The notes below the pieces were generated by a model, which did not search any database, was not told the origin of the DNA, and was given only the letters and a program-made list of their open reading frames with translations. A stretch of DNA of 64,000 nucleotides from ZC4RG30 sp035556135 (GTDB taxonomy: Bacteria; Pseudomonadota; Gammaproteobacteria; Steroidobacterales; Steroidobacteraceae). Below are positions 41,366 through 48,761 of this stretch, piece by piece. The stretch is taken from positions 248,001-312,000 of the forward strand of contig DATMFO010000005.1 of assembly GCA_035556135.1 (NCBI GenBank), read 5' to 3'. The position numbers were made by a program, and so were the translations under genes. Within the stretch, counting starts at the first letter, position 1; the number at the start of each line of letters is the position of its first letter.

Positions 41366-42532
41366 ATGAAACTCAGGACCACGCTGGTTCATCCGCCCGA
41401 AGTGAAGGTTCCACCGGAGAACACGCCGCTCGTGGCGCCCATCCACCAGAGCGTGAAGTTCGAGCACGGCACGGTGGCCGAGACACTGGCGAGCCTCCGG
41501 GGCGAGAAAGAGGGATTCTTCTACGCGCGGTCCGCGAACCCGACCACGCGGCTGCTGGAGAAGACGCTGGCAGGGCTGCAGGGGCGGGATGCCGCCATCG
41601 TGTGCGCGTCAGGCGTGGGCGCCATTGCCCAGGCGCTGATCGGCCTGCTGCAGTCAGGCGACCATGTGCTGTGTTTCGTGGAAACCTACGCACCCACGCG
41701 CTCGCTGATCCGGCGGCAGCTGGCACGCTTCGGCGTGACCCACACCATGCTGTCCATCGAGGATGACGCTGGCATCGAGCGCGTGCTGCGCGACACGCCG
41801 ACGAAGCTGGTGATCTTCGAGTCACCCACCAATCCGGTGAACCGCATCGCCGACATCGCGCACATCACGCGCCTGGCGCGGGCCGCCGGCGCACTGACCC
41901 TGCTCGACAACACACTCGCCGGCCTGCACCAGCATGGCGATACCGATGTGGACCTCTTCCTGCACAGCCTCACCAAATACGCTTCCGGGCATGGCGATGT
42001 GATGGGGGGCGCGGTAATCGGCTCCGCCGAACTGATCGCGCGGCTGCGCCCGGAGTTCACGCACCTCGGCGGCACGCTGGATCCGCACGCTGCCTGGCTG
42101 ATCCAGCGCGGCCTCAACACCTACCTGCTGCGCTACGAGGCCCAGTGCGTCACGGCGCTGAAAGTGGCGCTGTTCCTGGAACAGCACCCCAGGGTGGAGC
42201 GCGTGCACTACGCCGGGCTGCCACGCCACCCGCGGCATGAACTGGCTGCCCGGCAGATGCAGCACTTCGGCACGGTGGTCAGCTTCGACCTGCGCGCAGG
42301 CAAGGCTGCCGGCGACCGCTTCGCGGATGCGCTGCAGCTGTTTTCCATTGCGGCCAGCATGGGTTCGCCCGAGTCCCTGGTTATTCCGCCCGGCCTGATG
42401 GGGCCGCATGACCTGCCCGCTGAACTGGCGGCACTGTCGGGCCTGGCACCGGGAACGGTGCGGCTGTCGATGGGACTGGAAGATGCGGACGATCTGATCG
42501 CGGACCTGGAGCAGGCGCTGGCCGCGATTTGA
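41366..42532 (+). CDS. Cys/Met-metabolism PLP enzyme (trans-sulfuration family)
   Basis: 388 residues. PLP fold type I of the cystathionine gamma-synthase/beta-lyase/methionine gamma-lyase group: FYARSANPTTRLLEKTLAGLQG, CASGVGAIAQALIGLL, FESPTNPVN, LLDNTLAG and the PLP lysine in HSLTKYASGHGDVMGG. The last part LAPGTVRLSMGLEDADDLI is normal. The TRLL region cannot tell synthase from lyase; YxR and SxSxG-type residues are not decisive. It starts 12 bases after the aminotransferase stop, suggesting a joint sulfur-amino-acid step. Confidence 0.87.
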   Translation: MKLRTTLVHPPEVKVPPENTPLVAPIHQSVKFEHGTVAETLASLRGEKEGFFYARSANPTTRLLEKTLAGLQGRDAAIVCASGVGAIAQALIGLLQSGDHVLCFVETYAPTRSLIRRQLARFGVTHTMLSIEDDAGIERVLRDTPTKLVIFESPTNPVNRIADIAHITRLARAAGALTLLDNTLAGLHQHGDTDVDLFLHSLTKYASGHGDVMGGAVIGSAELIARLRPEFTHLGGTLDPHAAWLIQRGLNTYLLRYEAQCVTALKVALFLEQHPRVERVHYAGLPRHPRHELAARQMQHFGTVVSFDLRAGKAAGDRFADALQLFSIAASMGSPESLVIPPGLMGPHDLPAELAALSGLAPGTVRLSMGLEDADDLIADLEQALAAI

Positions 42533-42638
42533 CTTGATCACCGCAACCCGTTCACGGTGTGGGCGGCTGCGGTTGCGACGGCCTTCAATTTGTGCGCCAC
42601 GACCGGAATGCCTCCGGCCTGCAATGCACAATGGATCC

Positions 42639-43391
42639 ATGCCTGCCACTGTCCTGCAACTGCGGCCAACCCGCCGCCCGGATCCCTTCGCGCCCATCGC
42701 GCCGGGCCTGCTCACCGCCCTTGCCGCCGAAATGGGGCGCTGTCCGCCCAGGCCTGCCGGCATCACTGCCTGCGTGGCCTGGTTGCAGGAATCCCCCGCG
42801 CAGCTGGCGGCACGTCCAATGGCGATGCGCGCGCTGGAAAACCTGCGCACTGCCTTGTTCAGTGCGCCGGGACGCGATGGGGAGATGGCCCTGCTGTGGC
42901 GCGAAGCCCTGGCCAGCGCCTGCTACGCACGGGTGGTGGCGGCAGACATGAATTTCGACGCGCCGCTGCTTACCGGTGCCGGCCTCCTGCATCGCACCGG
43001 CGAGATCGCCGCCCTGCGCGCGCTGGCGCGCGCGGAGGCATCCACCGGCATGCGGCTGGTGGGGCCGGTGATGCAGCAGATCATGGACGCGCATGACGAT
43101 GAACTGGTATCGCGCGTCACGCGCAGCTGGGCCCTTGCGGGGGAGCTGCGCCTCACCATCCTGCGCTGGCGCGACGAGCAGGAGAACCTGGACCGCCCGC
43201 TGTGCGTGACGCTGCTGATGATTGTGCAGGCACTGGCCACGGAGCTGGTGCACGCGGATACCTGCTCGCCCGGCCTGGCCGAGGTGGCGCAGCAGTCCCT
43301 GGGCCTGCCTTCACGCCTGCTCGGCAGCGCGCGCGCCGCCACCGGCGGCATCCGCACGCTGCTGGATCAGCTCGCGCCCACGGCCGCCTGA
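42639..43391 (+). CDS. HDOD-like single-domain protein
   Basis: About 250 residues starting at ATG 42639. The region LENLRTALFSAPGRDGEMALLWREALASACYARVVAA...DAPLLTGAGLLHRTGEIAALRALARAE has the helical layout of an HDOD domain (paired helices with the LWREALASA and AGLLHRTGE motifs), but the N-terminal repeat is short and divergent. No catalytic HD pair. HDOD proteins act in motility and signalling. Its 3' end overlaps motB, on the other strand, by 25 bases, which supports a link to flagella. The family call is moderate. Confidence 0.6.
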   Translation: MPATVLQLRPTRRPDPFAPIAPGLLTALAAEMGRCPPRPAGITACVAWLQESPAQLAARPMAMRALENLRTALFSAPGRDGEMALLWREALASACYARVVAADMNFDAPLLTGAGLLHRTGEIAALRALARAEASTGMRLVGPVMQQIMDAHDDELVSRVTRSWALAGELRLTILRWRDEQENLDRPLCVTLLMIVQALATELVHADTCSPGLAEVAQQSLGLPSRLLGSARAATGGIRTLLDQLAPTAA

Positions 43392-44332
43392 GCGGCCGGG
43401 TCCGCCTCGCCGGACTCGATCCGCATCCGCGTGCCTTCCACGTCCGGGGCGTCCGAAGACAGTGCCCGTGCCTCCGCGCTCTTCGTCATCACGATGATGC
43501 TGATGCGGCGGTTGATCGGGTTGTGCGGATTCTCGCGGTCGAACAGCACCGAGGAGGCCAGGCCCACCACGCGGGCGATCTTCTTCGGTTCCAGTCCTCC
43601 ATCCTGCAACGCCCGGCGCGCGGCATTGGCGCGATCGGCGGAGAGATCCCAGTTGGAGTAGCCGCGCTGGCCCACATAGGCCTTGTCATCGGTGTGGCCG
43701 CTGAGGCTGATGCGGTTGGGTACGGAATTCAGGTAGGTGGCCACCTCGCGCAGGATCTGCGCGGTGTAGTCCTTCAGCCGCGTGCCACCCAGGTCGAACA
43801 TGGGCCGGTTCTGCTTGTCGACGATCTGGATGCGCAGTCCCTCGGGTGTGATGTCCAGCAGCAGCTGGTCCTTGAAGGGCTCCAGCGCCTGGCTCTTGTC
43901 GATGGCCTCGCGCAGCTCCTCCATCAGTGACTCCAGCTGCTTGCGTTCGGCCAGGTCGGCAAGGCGCTGCACGTCCTCCGGCCGGATCTCCACCGGCTCG
44001 CCCAGTCCGTCGGCATTGATCTCCATGGTCTTCGGCGCGTCCAGGCCGCCGCCGAGGTCGATGGGACTGGTGCTGGCACCGCCCGGGCCCATCTGGCCCG
44101 GCGCGGGTTTCACGCTGTGGCCTTCCTGCATGCTCGGGTTCTTGAAGTAATCGAAGATGGCGGCGCGCTGTTCCTTCGACACCGAGGCCACCAGCCACAT
44201 CACCATGAAGAAGGCCATCATCGCGGTGACGAAGTCGGCGTAGGCCACCTTCCACGCGCCGCCATGGTGGGCGTGGCCACCGGCGCGCTTGCGCTTGACG
44301 ATGACGATGGGGCGTTGTTTGGCGTCGGCCAT
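43367..44332 (-). CDS. motB: Flagellar stator protein MotB
   Basis: 321 residues. One membrane helix (FVTAMMAFFMVMWLVASVS) with the essential proton-binding Asp33 (YADFVTAMM) at its start. After a plug region rich in Gly and Pro comes the OmpA-like peptidoglycan-binding domain (ISLSGHTDDKAYVGQ, NWDLSADRANAARRAL, NPINRRISIIVM). It anchors the stator to the cell wall. It follows motA by 12 bases on the minus strand. Confidence 0.97.
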   Translation of the reverse strand: MADAKQRPIVIVKRKRAGGHAHHGGAWKVAYADFVTAMMAFFMVMWLVASVSKEQRAAIFDYFKNPSMQEGHSVKPAPGQMGPGGASTSPIDLGGGLDAPKTMEINADGLGEPVEIRPEDVQRLADLAERKQLESLMEELREAIDKSQALEPFKDQLLLDITPEGLRIQIVDKQNRPMFDLGGTRLKDYTAQILREVATYLNSVPNRISLSGHTDDKAYVGQRGYSNWDLSADRANAARRALQDGGLEPKKIARVVGLASSVLFDRENPHNPINRRISIIVMTKSAEARALSSDAPDVEGTRMRIESGEADPAAQAAVGAS

Positions 44333-44344
44333 GGCGGTGCCGCG

Positions 44345-45214
44345 TCAGCCCGGCGCGGGCTTCTTGCCGCGCAGTTCCTGCTCCAGGTCCTTGAAGTTCG
44401 GCCGCACGCCGCTGAACAGCAGCTTGCGTGCGAATTCGACGGCCACCGGCGGCGGATAGCCGCGCACGCTGGCAACCAGCGCCATCTTCACCACCTCGAA
44501 GGCCTTGGACTCCTCGTGCGCCTTGTGTTCCATCGCCGCGGCGATGGGACCGACCAGGCCATAGGCGACCAGAATGCCGAGGAAGGTGCCCACCAGCGCG
44601 GCGCCGACCTTGTGGCCGATCTCGGCCGTGCTGGCGCCATCAATGGCGGCCATGGTGCTGACGATGCCCAGCACCGCGGCGACGATGCCGAAGCCGGGCA
44701 GGGCGTCGGCCACTTTCTGCACGGCATGCGCCGGCTCGGCGGCTTCCTTGTGGTGGGTCTCCAGCTCGTATTCGAGCAGGCTCTCCAGTTCATGCGGGTC
44801 GAGGTTGCCACCCGAGATCAGCCTGAGGCAGTCGGTGATGAACTCCATCATGTGGTGGTCGGCCAGCACACCGGGGTATCTCTTGAAGATGTCGCTCTTT
44901 TGCGGCTCCTCGATGTGGCGCTCGATGGCCAGCACGCCGTCGCGGCGCGCCATCACGAGGATGTCGTACACCAGCTTGAGCAGCTGGATGTATTCCTTGC
45001 GACCGTAACGCGCGCCTTTCAGCAGGCCGAGGGCGCCGGTGAAGGAGGCCTTGATGACCTTCAGCGGATTGCTGATGAAGAAGGCGCCGAGCGCGCCGCC
45101 GCAGATGACCACGACTTCCAGCGGATGCCAGAGCAGCAGCAGGCTGCTGCCGCCGCCGAGAAACCCGCCCAGCACCGACCCCAGTACGACCAATGTCCCG
45201 ATGATTGCAAACAA
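44345..45214 (-). CDS. motA: Flagellar stator protein MotA
   Basis: 289 residues, four helices; FAIIGTLVVLGSVLGGFLGGG at the N-terminus and ADALPGFGIVAAVLGIVSTM, GTFLGILVAYGLVGPIAAAM near the C-terminus, with the conserved PPPVAVEFARKLLFS end. The cytoplasmic loop has the conserved charged ERHIEEP and Arg residues (RRDG). It starts at TTG 45214, the only start codon near the conserved first helix, with AGAGG upstream. MotA and MotB form the proton-driven stator of the polar motor. Confidence 0.96.
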   Translation of the reverse strand: MFAIIGTLVVLGSVLGGFLGGGSSLLLLWHPLEVVVICGGALGAFFISNPLKVIKASFTGALGLLKGARYGRKEYIQLLKLVYDILVMARRDGVLAIERHIEEPQKSDIFKRYPGVLADHHMMEFITDCLRLISGGNLDPHELESLLEYELETHHKEAAEPAHAVQKVADALPGFGIVAAVLGIVSTMAAIDGASTAEIGHKVGAALVGTFLGILVAYGLVGPIAAAMEHKAHEESKAFEVVKMALVASVRGYPPPVAVEFARKLLFSGVRPNFKDLEQELRGKKPAPG

Positions 45215-45253
45215 GAACAGAACCTCTCGGGGCTGCGCATGCCCCTGGAAAGA

Positions 45254-45280
45254 CTATCGGCCGCCGGCGCCCGGGACTGA
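45254..45280 (-). promoter_or_regulatory. Possible sigma-28 promoter before motAB
   Basis: On the minus strand GCCGATAG is seven of eight bases of the sigma-28 -10 consensus GCCGATAA. The matching -35 position, 11 bases away, reads TCAGTCCC and is poor. Likely weak or spurious; motAB could also be read from flgM/flgN. Confidence 0.3.
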
Positions 45281-45323
45281 GCGACGGCCGTCACGTTTGG
45301 GGAAAGGCAGGCGGAATTCCGCG

Positions 45324-45809
45324 TCAGGCGCTGGTGGCGAGCATCCGCCCGACAGCCAGCGGCGCACTGCGCGCGAAGCGCTGGTCGTAGGTGCGCGGCG
45401 CATTGCTGTCGGCGAGCAGGTCCAGCATGCCGCTGGCCCGCGTCAGGCGCGCAGTGACCAGCGCGCCGTTGCGTTCGTTCTGTGCGCGGCAGGCGCCGGC
45501 GAGACTTGCGCATCCGGATTGCGCGGCTGCCAGCGTGCCGGCGGGATCGCACCAGGCCAGCAGCGCAGCCATGCCGGAGCGATCCGCATTGCGGCCGTGC
45601 TGCCGGCAAAGCGCCTGTCGTTCGTCCTCCAGCTGCAACAGCTTCGCAATGGTCTGCTGCCGCGCGCCGCCCGCCTTTTCAAGGCCGTCCACGTCATTGC
45701 CGGCAAGCAGCTCGTACTCCTGTTCCAGTTGCTGCGCCAGGGCGGCCAGCAGTGCGGTTTCCTCGCTCAGCAGGCGCGTGAGGCGGGTGCGGCAGGTATC
45801 GCGATCCAT
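45324..45809 (-). CDS. flgN: Flagellar export chaperone FlgN
   Basis: 161 residues, almost all helical: LTRLLSEETALLAALAQQLEQEYELLAGNDVDGLEKAGGARQQTIAKLLQLEDERQAL is the FlgN signature of a long coiled segment with conserved EYELL...D..GL. FlgN is the chaperone for FlgK and FlgL. It follows flgM with a 3-base gap and is translated with it. It precedes motA by 110 bases. Confidence 0.85.
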   Translation of the reverse strand: MDRDTCRTRLTRLLSEETALLAALAQQLEQEYELLAGNDVDGLEKAGGARQQTIAKLLQLEDERQALCRQHGRNADRSGMAALLAWCDPAGTLAAAQSGCASLAGACRAQNERNGALVTARLTRASGMLDLLADSNAPRTYDQRFARSAPLAVGRMLATSA

Positions 45810-45812
45810 GGA

Positions 45813-46172
45813 TTACTTCAGCGGGTTCGCGCCCAGGGGAGCGGCGCGCGAGAGGTCACTCTCCATGCGCAGCAGCCGGTCGGCCACGCGCTGGGGATCG
45901 ACCTGGTAGCTGCCCTCCTGCAGGCGCTGCTTCACGGCGGCAACGCGCAGTTCATCCACGGCAGGCAGCGCGCGCAGCGATTCCTCGATGGCGGCCAGTC
46001 CGCGTGCCGCACCGGTGAGGGTCACTTCCGCCGCCGGGGCGGGGGACTCGCCACCGGATCCGCCGGCGCTGCCGGAGACGCTGCGCCCGGCCGATGCGGG
46101 CGACACGCGCGCCGGCTTCGGCTCGAGGGGGGTGATCTTGGTGGACACGAGGGGCTCTCCCGGTACTTTCAT
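45813..46172 (-). CDS. flgM: Anti-sigma-28 factor FlgM
   Basis: About 119 residues, starting at ATG 46172. The C-terminal half (LRALPAVDELRVAAVKQRLQEGSYQVDPQRVADRLLRME) is the conserved sigma-28-binding part with the I-x-xG-xYxVDxxxVAxxLL pattern; the N-terminal half is low complexity (Ser/Gly/Pro/Ala), as expected of a disordered, exported protein. It inhibits FliA until the hook is complete and it is secreted. A clear sigma-28 promoter lies 20 bases upstream, giving feedback. Confidence 0.9.
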   Translation of the reverse strand: MKVPGEPLVSTKITPLEPKPARVSPASAGRSVSGSAGGSGGESPAPAAEVTLTGAARGLAAIEESLRALPAVDELRVAAVKQRLQEGSYQVDPQRVADRLLRMESDLSRAAPLGANPLK

Positions 46173-46191
46173 TGCTGGCTCTTCGAATGAT

Positions 46192-46218
46192 GTATCGGTT
46201 GAGGGGCGGCAAACTTTA
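46192..46218 (-). promoter_or_regulatory. Sigma-28 promoter of flgM
   Basis: Reading on the minus strand, TAAAGTTT (46218-46211), 11 bases, then ACCGATAC (46199-46192). The -35 is a perfect match to the FliA consensus and the -10 differs at two outer bases; spacing is exact. The predicted leader to flgM is about 13 bases. Confidence 0.85.
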
Positions 46219-46281
46219 GGGAGTCCGCACGATATCCACAGGACTGCGGAGAAACCGCGCAATATGTCTCATTCACGTGCA

Positions 46282-46980
46282 TCAGAGGCTCACCCGGACT
46301 ACTTCGCGGCTTTCCACCTGGCCTTCGACGATCCGGCGCGAGGCCAGGTTGAGCACCCGTACCCGTCCATCCGGGCTGGCGTCGGAGACCGCCTCGCCCT
46401 GCGCCCGCACCTCCAGGCCCCCGGCATTGATCACCAGCGCAACACGCTGGCCGCGCCGCACGAGGATGTCCTGGCCGAGCAGGTCCACCGTGAGCGCCGT
46501 GCCCGGCGCGGCTTCCCGGCGCAGGTGGCGGCCGGCGAGCTGGTCCACACTGCTGATATAGCTGGCTGACAGGCCGGGCACACGCAGCCTGCGCTGTTCC
46601 ACGTCTGCCGCGGTGACGGCACTGTTGCGATCCAGCGCACGGCGCAGCGCCAGCACCGGCATCTCGGTCTCGATACGCACTGGCACGTACACCGCCCAGC
46701 GGGGCGCGGCGCACTTCACGCCCACGGTCACGCGGGTGCCGATGCGAGTTGTCGAGGGCAACGCGGCTTCCAGCGGCTGTGTGCAGGTTGCCAGCCGCAG
46801 CCTGGGATCCAGCGCGTCGGCGCTGGCGAAAACCTTGCGGTCCTCGCCGGAAAACTGCGCGACGAGGAAATCCTCGGCCGTCTTCTGTATGTCCGCCGGT
46901 GCCTGGATCGACTGCGCGCCCGCGGCCGACGCCAGCAGCAGCGCCGGAATCCAGGCGTTTCTCTTGAATCTGCAGTTCAT
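46282..46980 (-). CDS. flgA: Flagellar basal-body P-ring chaperone FlgA
   Basis: 232 residues, with a signal peptide (ALLLASAAGAQS). SAF-like domain: VPVRIETEMPVLALRRALDRNSAVTAADVEQRRLRV followed by DQLAGRHLRREAAPGTALTVDLL and VRRGQRVALVINAGGLEVRAQGEAV, all typical of FlgA, which helps assemble the P ring (FlgI). ATG 46980 is the only start that keeps the signal peptide. A sigma-54 promoter ends just before it, giving a leader of about 2 bases. Confidence 0.92.
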   Translation of the reverse strand: MNCRFKRNAWIPALLLASAAGAQSIQAPADIQKTAEDFLVAQFSGEDRKVFASADALDPRLRLATCTQPLEAALPSTTRIGTRVTVGVKCAAPRWAVYVPVRIETEMPVLALRRALDRNSAVTAADVEQRRLRVPGLSASYISSVDQLAGRHLRREAAPGTALTVDLLGQDILVRRGQRVALVINAGGLEVRAQGEAVSDASPDGRVRVLNLASRRIVEGQVESREVVRVSL

Positions 46981-46992
46981 GCGGAATGGATG

Positions 46993-47008
46993 AGCAAACT
47001 GCGTGCCA
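46993..47008 (-). promoter_or_regulatory. Sigma-54 promoter of flgA
   Basis: On the minus strand TGGCAC-GCAGT-TTGCT, a perfect -24/-12 match. The GG and GC are 10 bases apart as required. The predicted transcription start (about 46982) is 2 bases before the flgA ATG, so the message would be nearly leaderless. Confidence 0.8.
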
Positions 47009-47182
47009 TCCGCGCAGGCTCAAGTCCTGTTGCCACGTGCCGATGCACTGGTGAAGAGGCGGCCATGGCGGGCGAGCTTCGCCGCAGGAGCGGCAACATG
47101 CTGCCGCTGCGTTGTGAGTCGCGTCACAGCCTGCATGCCCCGCGGCCCTGCTGCAGACCCGTCCGGGCGCTTCAAGCCCACA

Positions 47183-47198
47183 TGGCACGGCTGTTGCT
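47183..47198 (+). promoter_or_regulatory. Sigma-54 promoter of the flgBCDEFGHIJKL operon
   Basis: TGGCAC-GGCTG-TTGCT, a perfect -24/-12 element. Its predicted start (about 47209) is 27 bases before the flgB GTG at 47236, which has CGGAG at proper spacing. FleQ/FleR-like activators encoded at 62.3 and 63.5 kb are the likely drivers. Confidence 0.85.
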
Positions 47199-47235
47199 CA
47201 TCAATCCCGCAAGTCGGGTTATTGACGGAGCATCC

Positions 47236-47655
47236 GTGGCCTTGAATCTCGAATCGTATCTGGGAGTGCATGCCAACGCGCTCAAGTTGCGCGAGCAGCG
47301 CACCGAGCTGCTGGCGCGCAACCTCGCCAACGCGGATACGCCGGGCTACAAGGCGCAGGACCTGGATTTCCGTGCCGCGCTGGCTGCCAGCACGGGTGCC
47401 GCCTCCAGCCCCGGCGTGATGCAGGCTACCCAGGCCGGGCATATCGGCGCCAGCGCCGATGCCCCGCTGGAGGCCGGCTCCACCGCCGCCTTCCTCAAGT
47501 ACCGCACGCCGCTGGCCCCATCGCTGGACGGCAACACTGTTGATGCGCAGCTGGAGCAGGCCGCTTTCGCGGACAACGCCGTGCGCTACCAGGCCACGCT
47601 GCAGTTCCTCTCATCCAAGTTCCGCTCGCTGATGACCGCCATCACCGGCCAGTAA
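47236..47655 (+). CDS. flgB: Flagellar proximal rod protein FlgB
   Basis: 139 residues starting at GTG 47236. The conserved LREQRTELLARNLANADTPGYKAQDLDF motif (rod and hook consensus ANxxTPGYKA) is near residue 22, and the C-terminal YQATLQFLSSKFRSLMTAITG helix is present. Part of the rod that crosses the periplasm. First gene of the operon; an open frame continues upstream but has no family similarity, and the promoter fixes this start. Confidence 0.95.
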   Translation: MALNLESYLGVHANALKLREQRTELLARNLANADTPGYKAQDLDFRAALAASTGAASSPGVMQATQAGHIGASADAPLEAGSTAAFLKYRTPLAPSLDGNTVDAQLEQAAFADNAVRYQATLQFLSSKFRSLMTAITGQ

Positions 47656-47666
47656 GGAGATCCGCA

Positions 47667-48092
47667 ATGTCCTCTTTCAAGATATTCGACATCGCAGGCT
47701 CGGGCATGGCCGCCCAGTCAGTGCGGCTCAACACCGTGGCCAGCAATCTCGCCAACGCGGAAAGCGTCAGCAGCACCGCGGAAGGGGCCTACAAGGCCAA
47801 ACATCCGGTGTTCGAGGCCGTGCGCGCTGAAATGGCTGCCGGCAAGCCGGGCGTGAATCCGGGCGTGGCGGTGCAGGTCACCCAGATCATGGAGGATTCG
47901 CGCGCGCCTTCGATGCGCTACGAGCCGGGCAATCCGCTCGCCAATGCCGAAGGCTATGTCTTCGCGCCCAACGTGAACGTGGTGGAGGAGATGGTCGACA
48001 TGATCAGCGCCTCCCGCGCCTACCAGAACAACGTGGAAGTGCTGAACACGTCGAAGGAGCTGCTGCTCGCGACGCTGAGGCTCGGGCAGTAA
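47667..48092 (+). CDS. flgC: Flagellar proximal rod protein FlgC
   Basis: 141 residues, AAGGAG upstream. FDIAGSGMAAQSVRLNTVASNLANAESVSSTAEG, with the rod consensus NLANA, and the C-terminal GYVFAPNVNVVEEMVDMISASRAYQNNVEVLNTSKELL are diagnostic of FlgC. Forms the rod with FlgB, FlgF and FlgG. Confidence 0.97.
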   Translation: MSSFKIFDIAGSGMAAQSVRLNTVASNLANAESVSSTAEGAYKAKHPVFEAVRAEMAAGKPGVNPGVAVQVTQIMEDSRAPSMRYEPGNPLANAEGYVFAPNVNVVEEMVDMISASRAYQNNVEVLNTSKELLLATLRLGQ

Positions 48093-48094
48093 TC

Positions 48095-48751
48095 ATGGGA
48101 ATCGACGCCATCACCGGCAATGCGCAGGGCGCCTCGGCGGCCACTGCGAAACCCAAGGACCAGCTCGGACAGGACGCCTTCCTGCAGCTGATGCTGGCGC
48201 AGCTGCGCCACCAGGATCCCACCAGCCCGGTGGACCCTGCCGACTTCCTCGGCCAGCTGGCGCAGTTCGGCACCGTCACCGGCATCCAGGGGATGCAGGG
48301 CTCGATCTCGACCCTGTCCGACGCGCTGCGTTCATCGCAGGTGCTCGGCGGCACCAGCATGGTCGGCCGCGACGTGCTCGTCTCCTCCGGCACCGCCACG
48401 ATCGGCGAAGAAGGATCCGTGGTCGGCACGGTGGAGATTCCCGAAGCCACCCGCTCGGCCCGCCTCGTGATCACTGATGCCAGCGGCCAGCAGGTGCGCA
48501 GCGTTGCACTCAGCCCCCAGGAAGGCGAGGTCGTCTTCGAATGGGATGGCACCACCGATGATGGCGCGCGCGCCCCGGTCGGTGAATACGAGATCGCGGT
48601 GGTGGCCGACGTGGCTGGCGCCAGCGAGCAGCTGCCGACCAGCCTGCTGGCCCATGTGGGCAGCGTCAGCATCGATCCCAAGGATTTCAGCCTCACCCTC
48701 AACACCGACCTCGGACCCATTTCGCTCGGCCGCGTGCGCCGGGTGATGTAA
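48095..48751 (+). CDS. flgD: Flagellar hook assembly (capping) protein FlgD
   Basis: 218 residues. The start LGQDAFLQLMLAQLRHQDPTSPVDPADFLGQLAQFGTVTGIQ is the FlgD N-terminal signature; a Tudor/Ig-like domain (GQQVRSVALSPQEGEVVFEWDGTTDDG) follows. It caps the growing hook and is discarded later. Two bases after flgC; export substrate. Confidence 0.97.
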   Translation: MGIDAITGNAQGASAATAKPKDQLGQDAFLQLMLAQLRHQDPTSPVDPADFLGQLAQFGTVTGIQGMQGSISTLSDALRSSQVLGGTSMVGRDVLVSSGTATIGEEGSVVGTVEIPEATRSARLVITDASGQQVRSVALSPQEGEVVFEWDGTTDDGARAPVGEYEIAVVADVAGASEQLPTSLLAHVGSVSIDPKDFSLTLNTDLGPISLGRVRRVM

Positions 48752-48761
48752 GGAGACTCCC

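Noticed and set aside
41366..42532. Calling the PLP enzyme metB, metC or megL.
   Set aside because: The conserved motifs are shared by all three activities; residues that separate them cannot be judged by eye.
45254..45280. A confident sigma-28 promoter for motAB.
   Set aside because: Only the -10 matches; the -35 is poor, so it is listed with low confidence.
46990..47235. Upstream extension of the flgB frame.
   Set aside because: The sigma-54 promoter lies inside it, and GTG 47236 has a ribosome-binding site and begins the FlgB family sequence.
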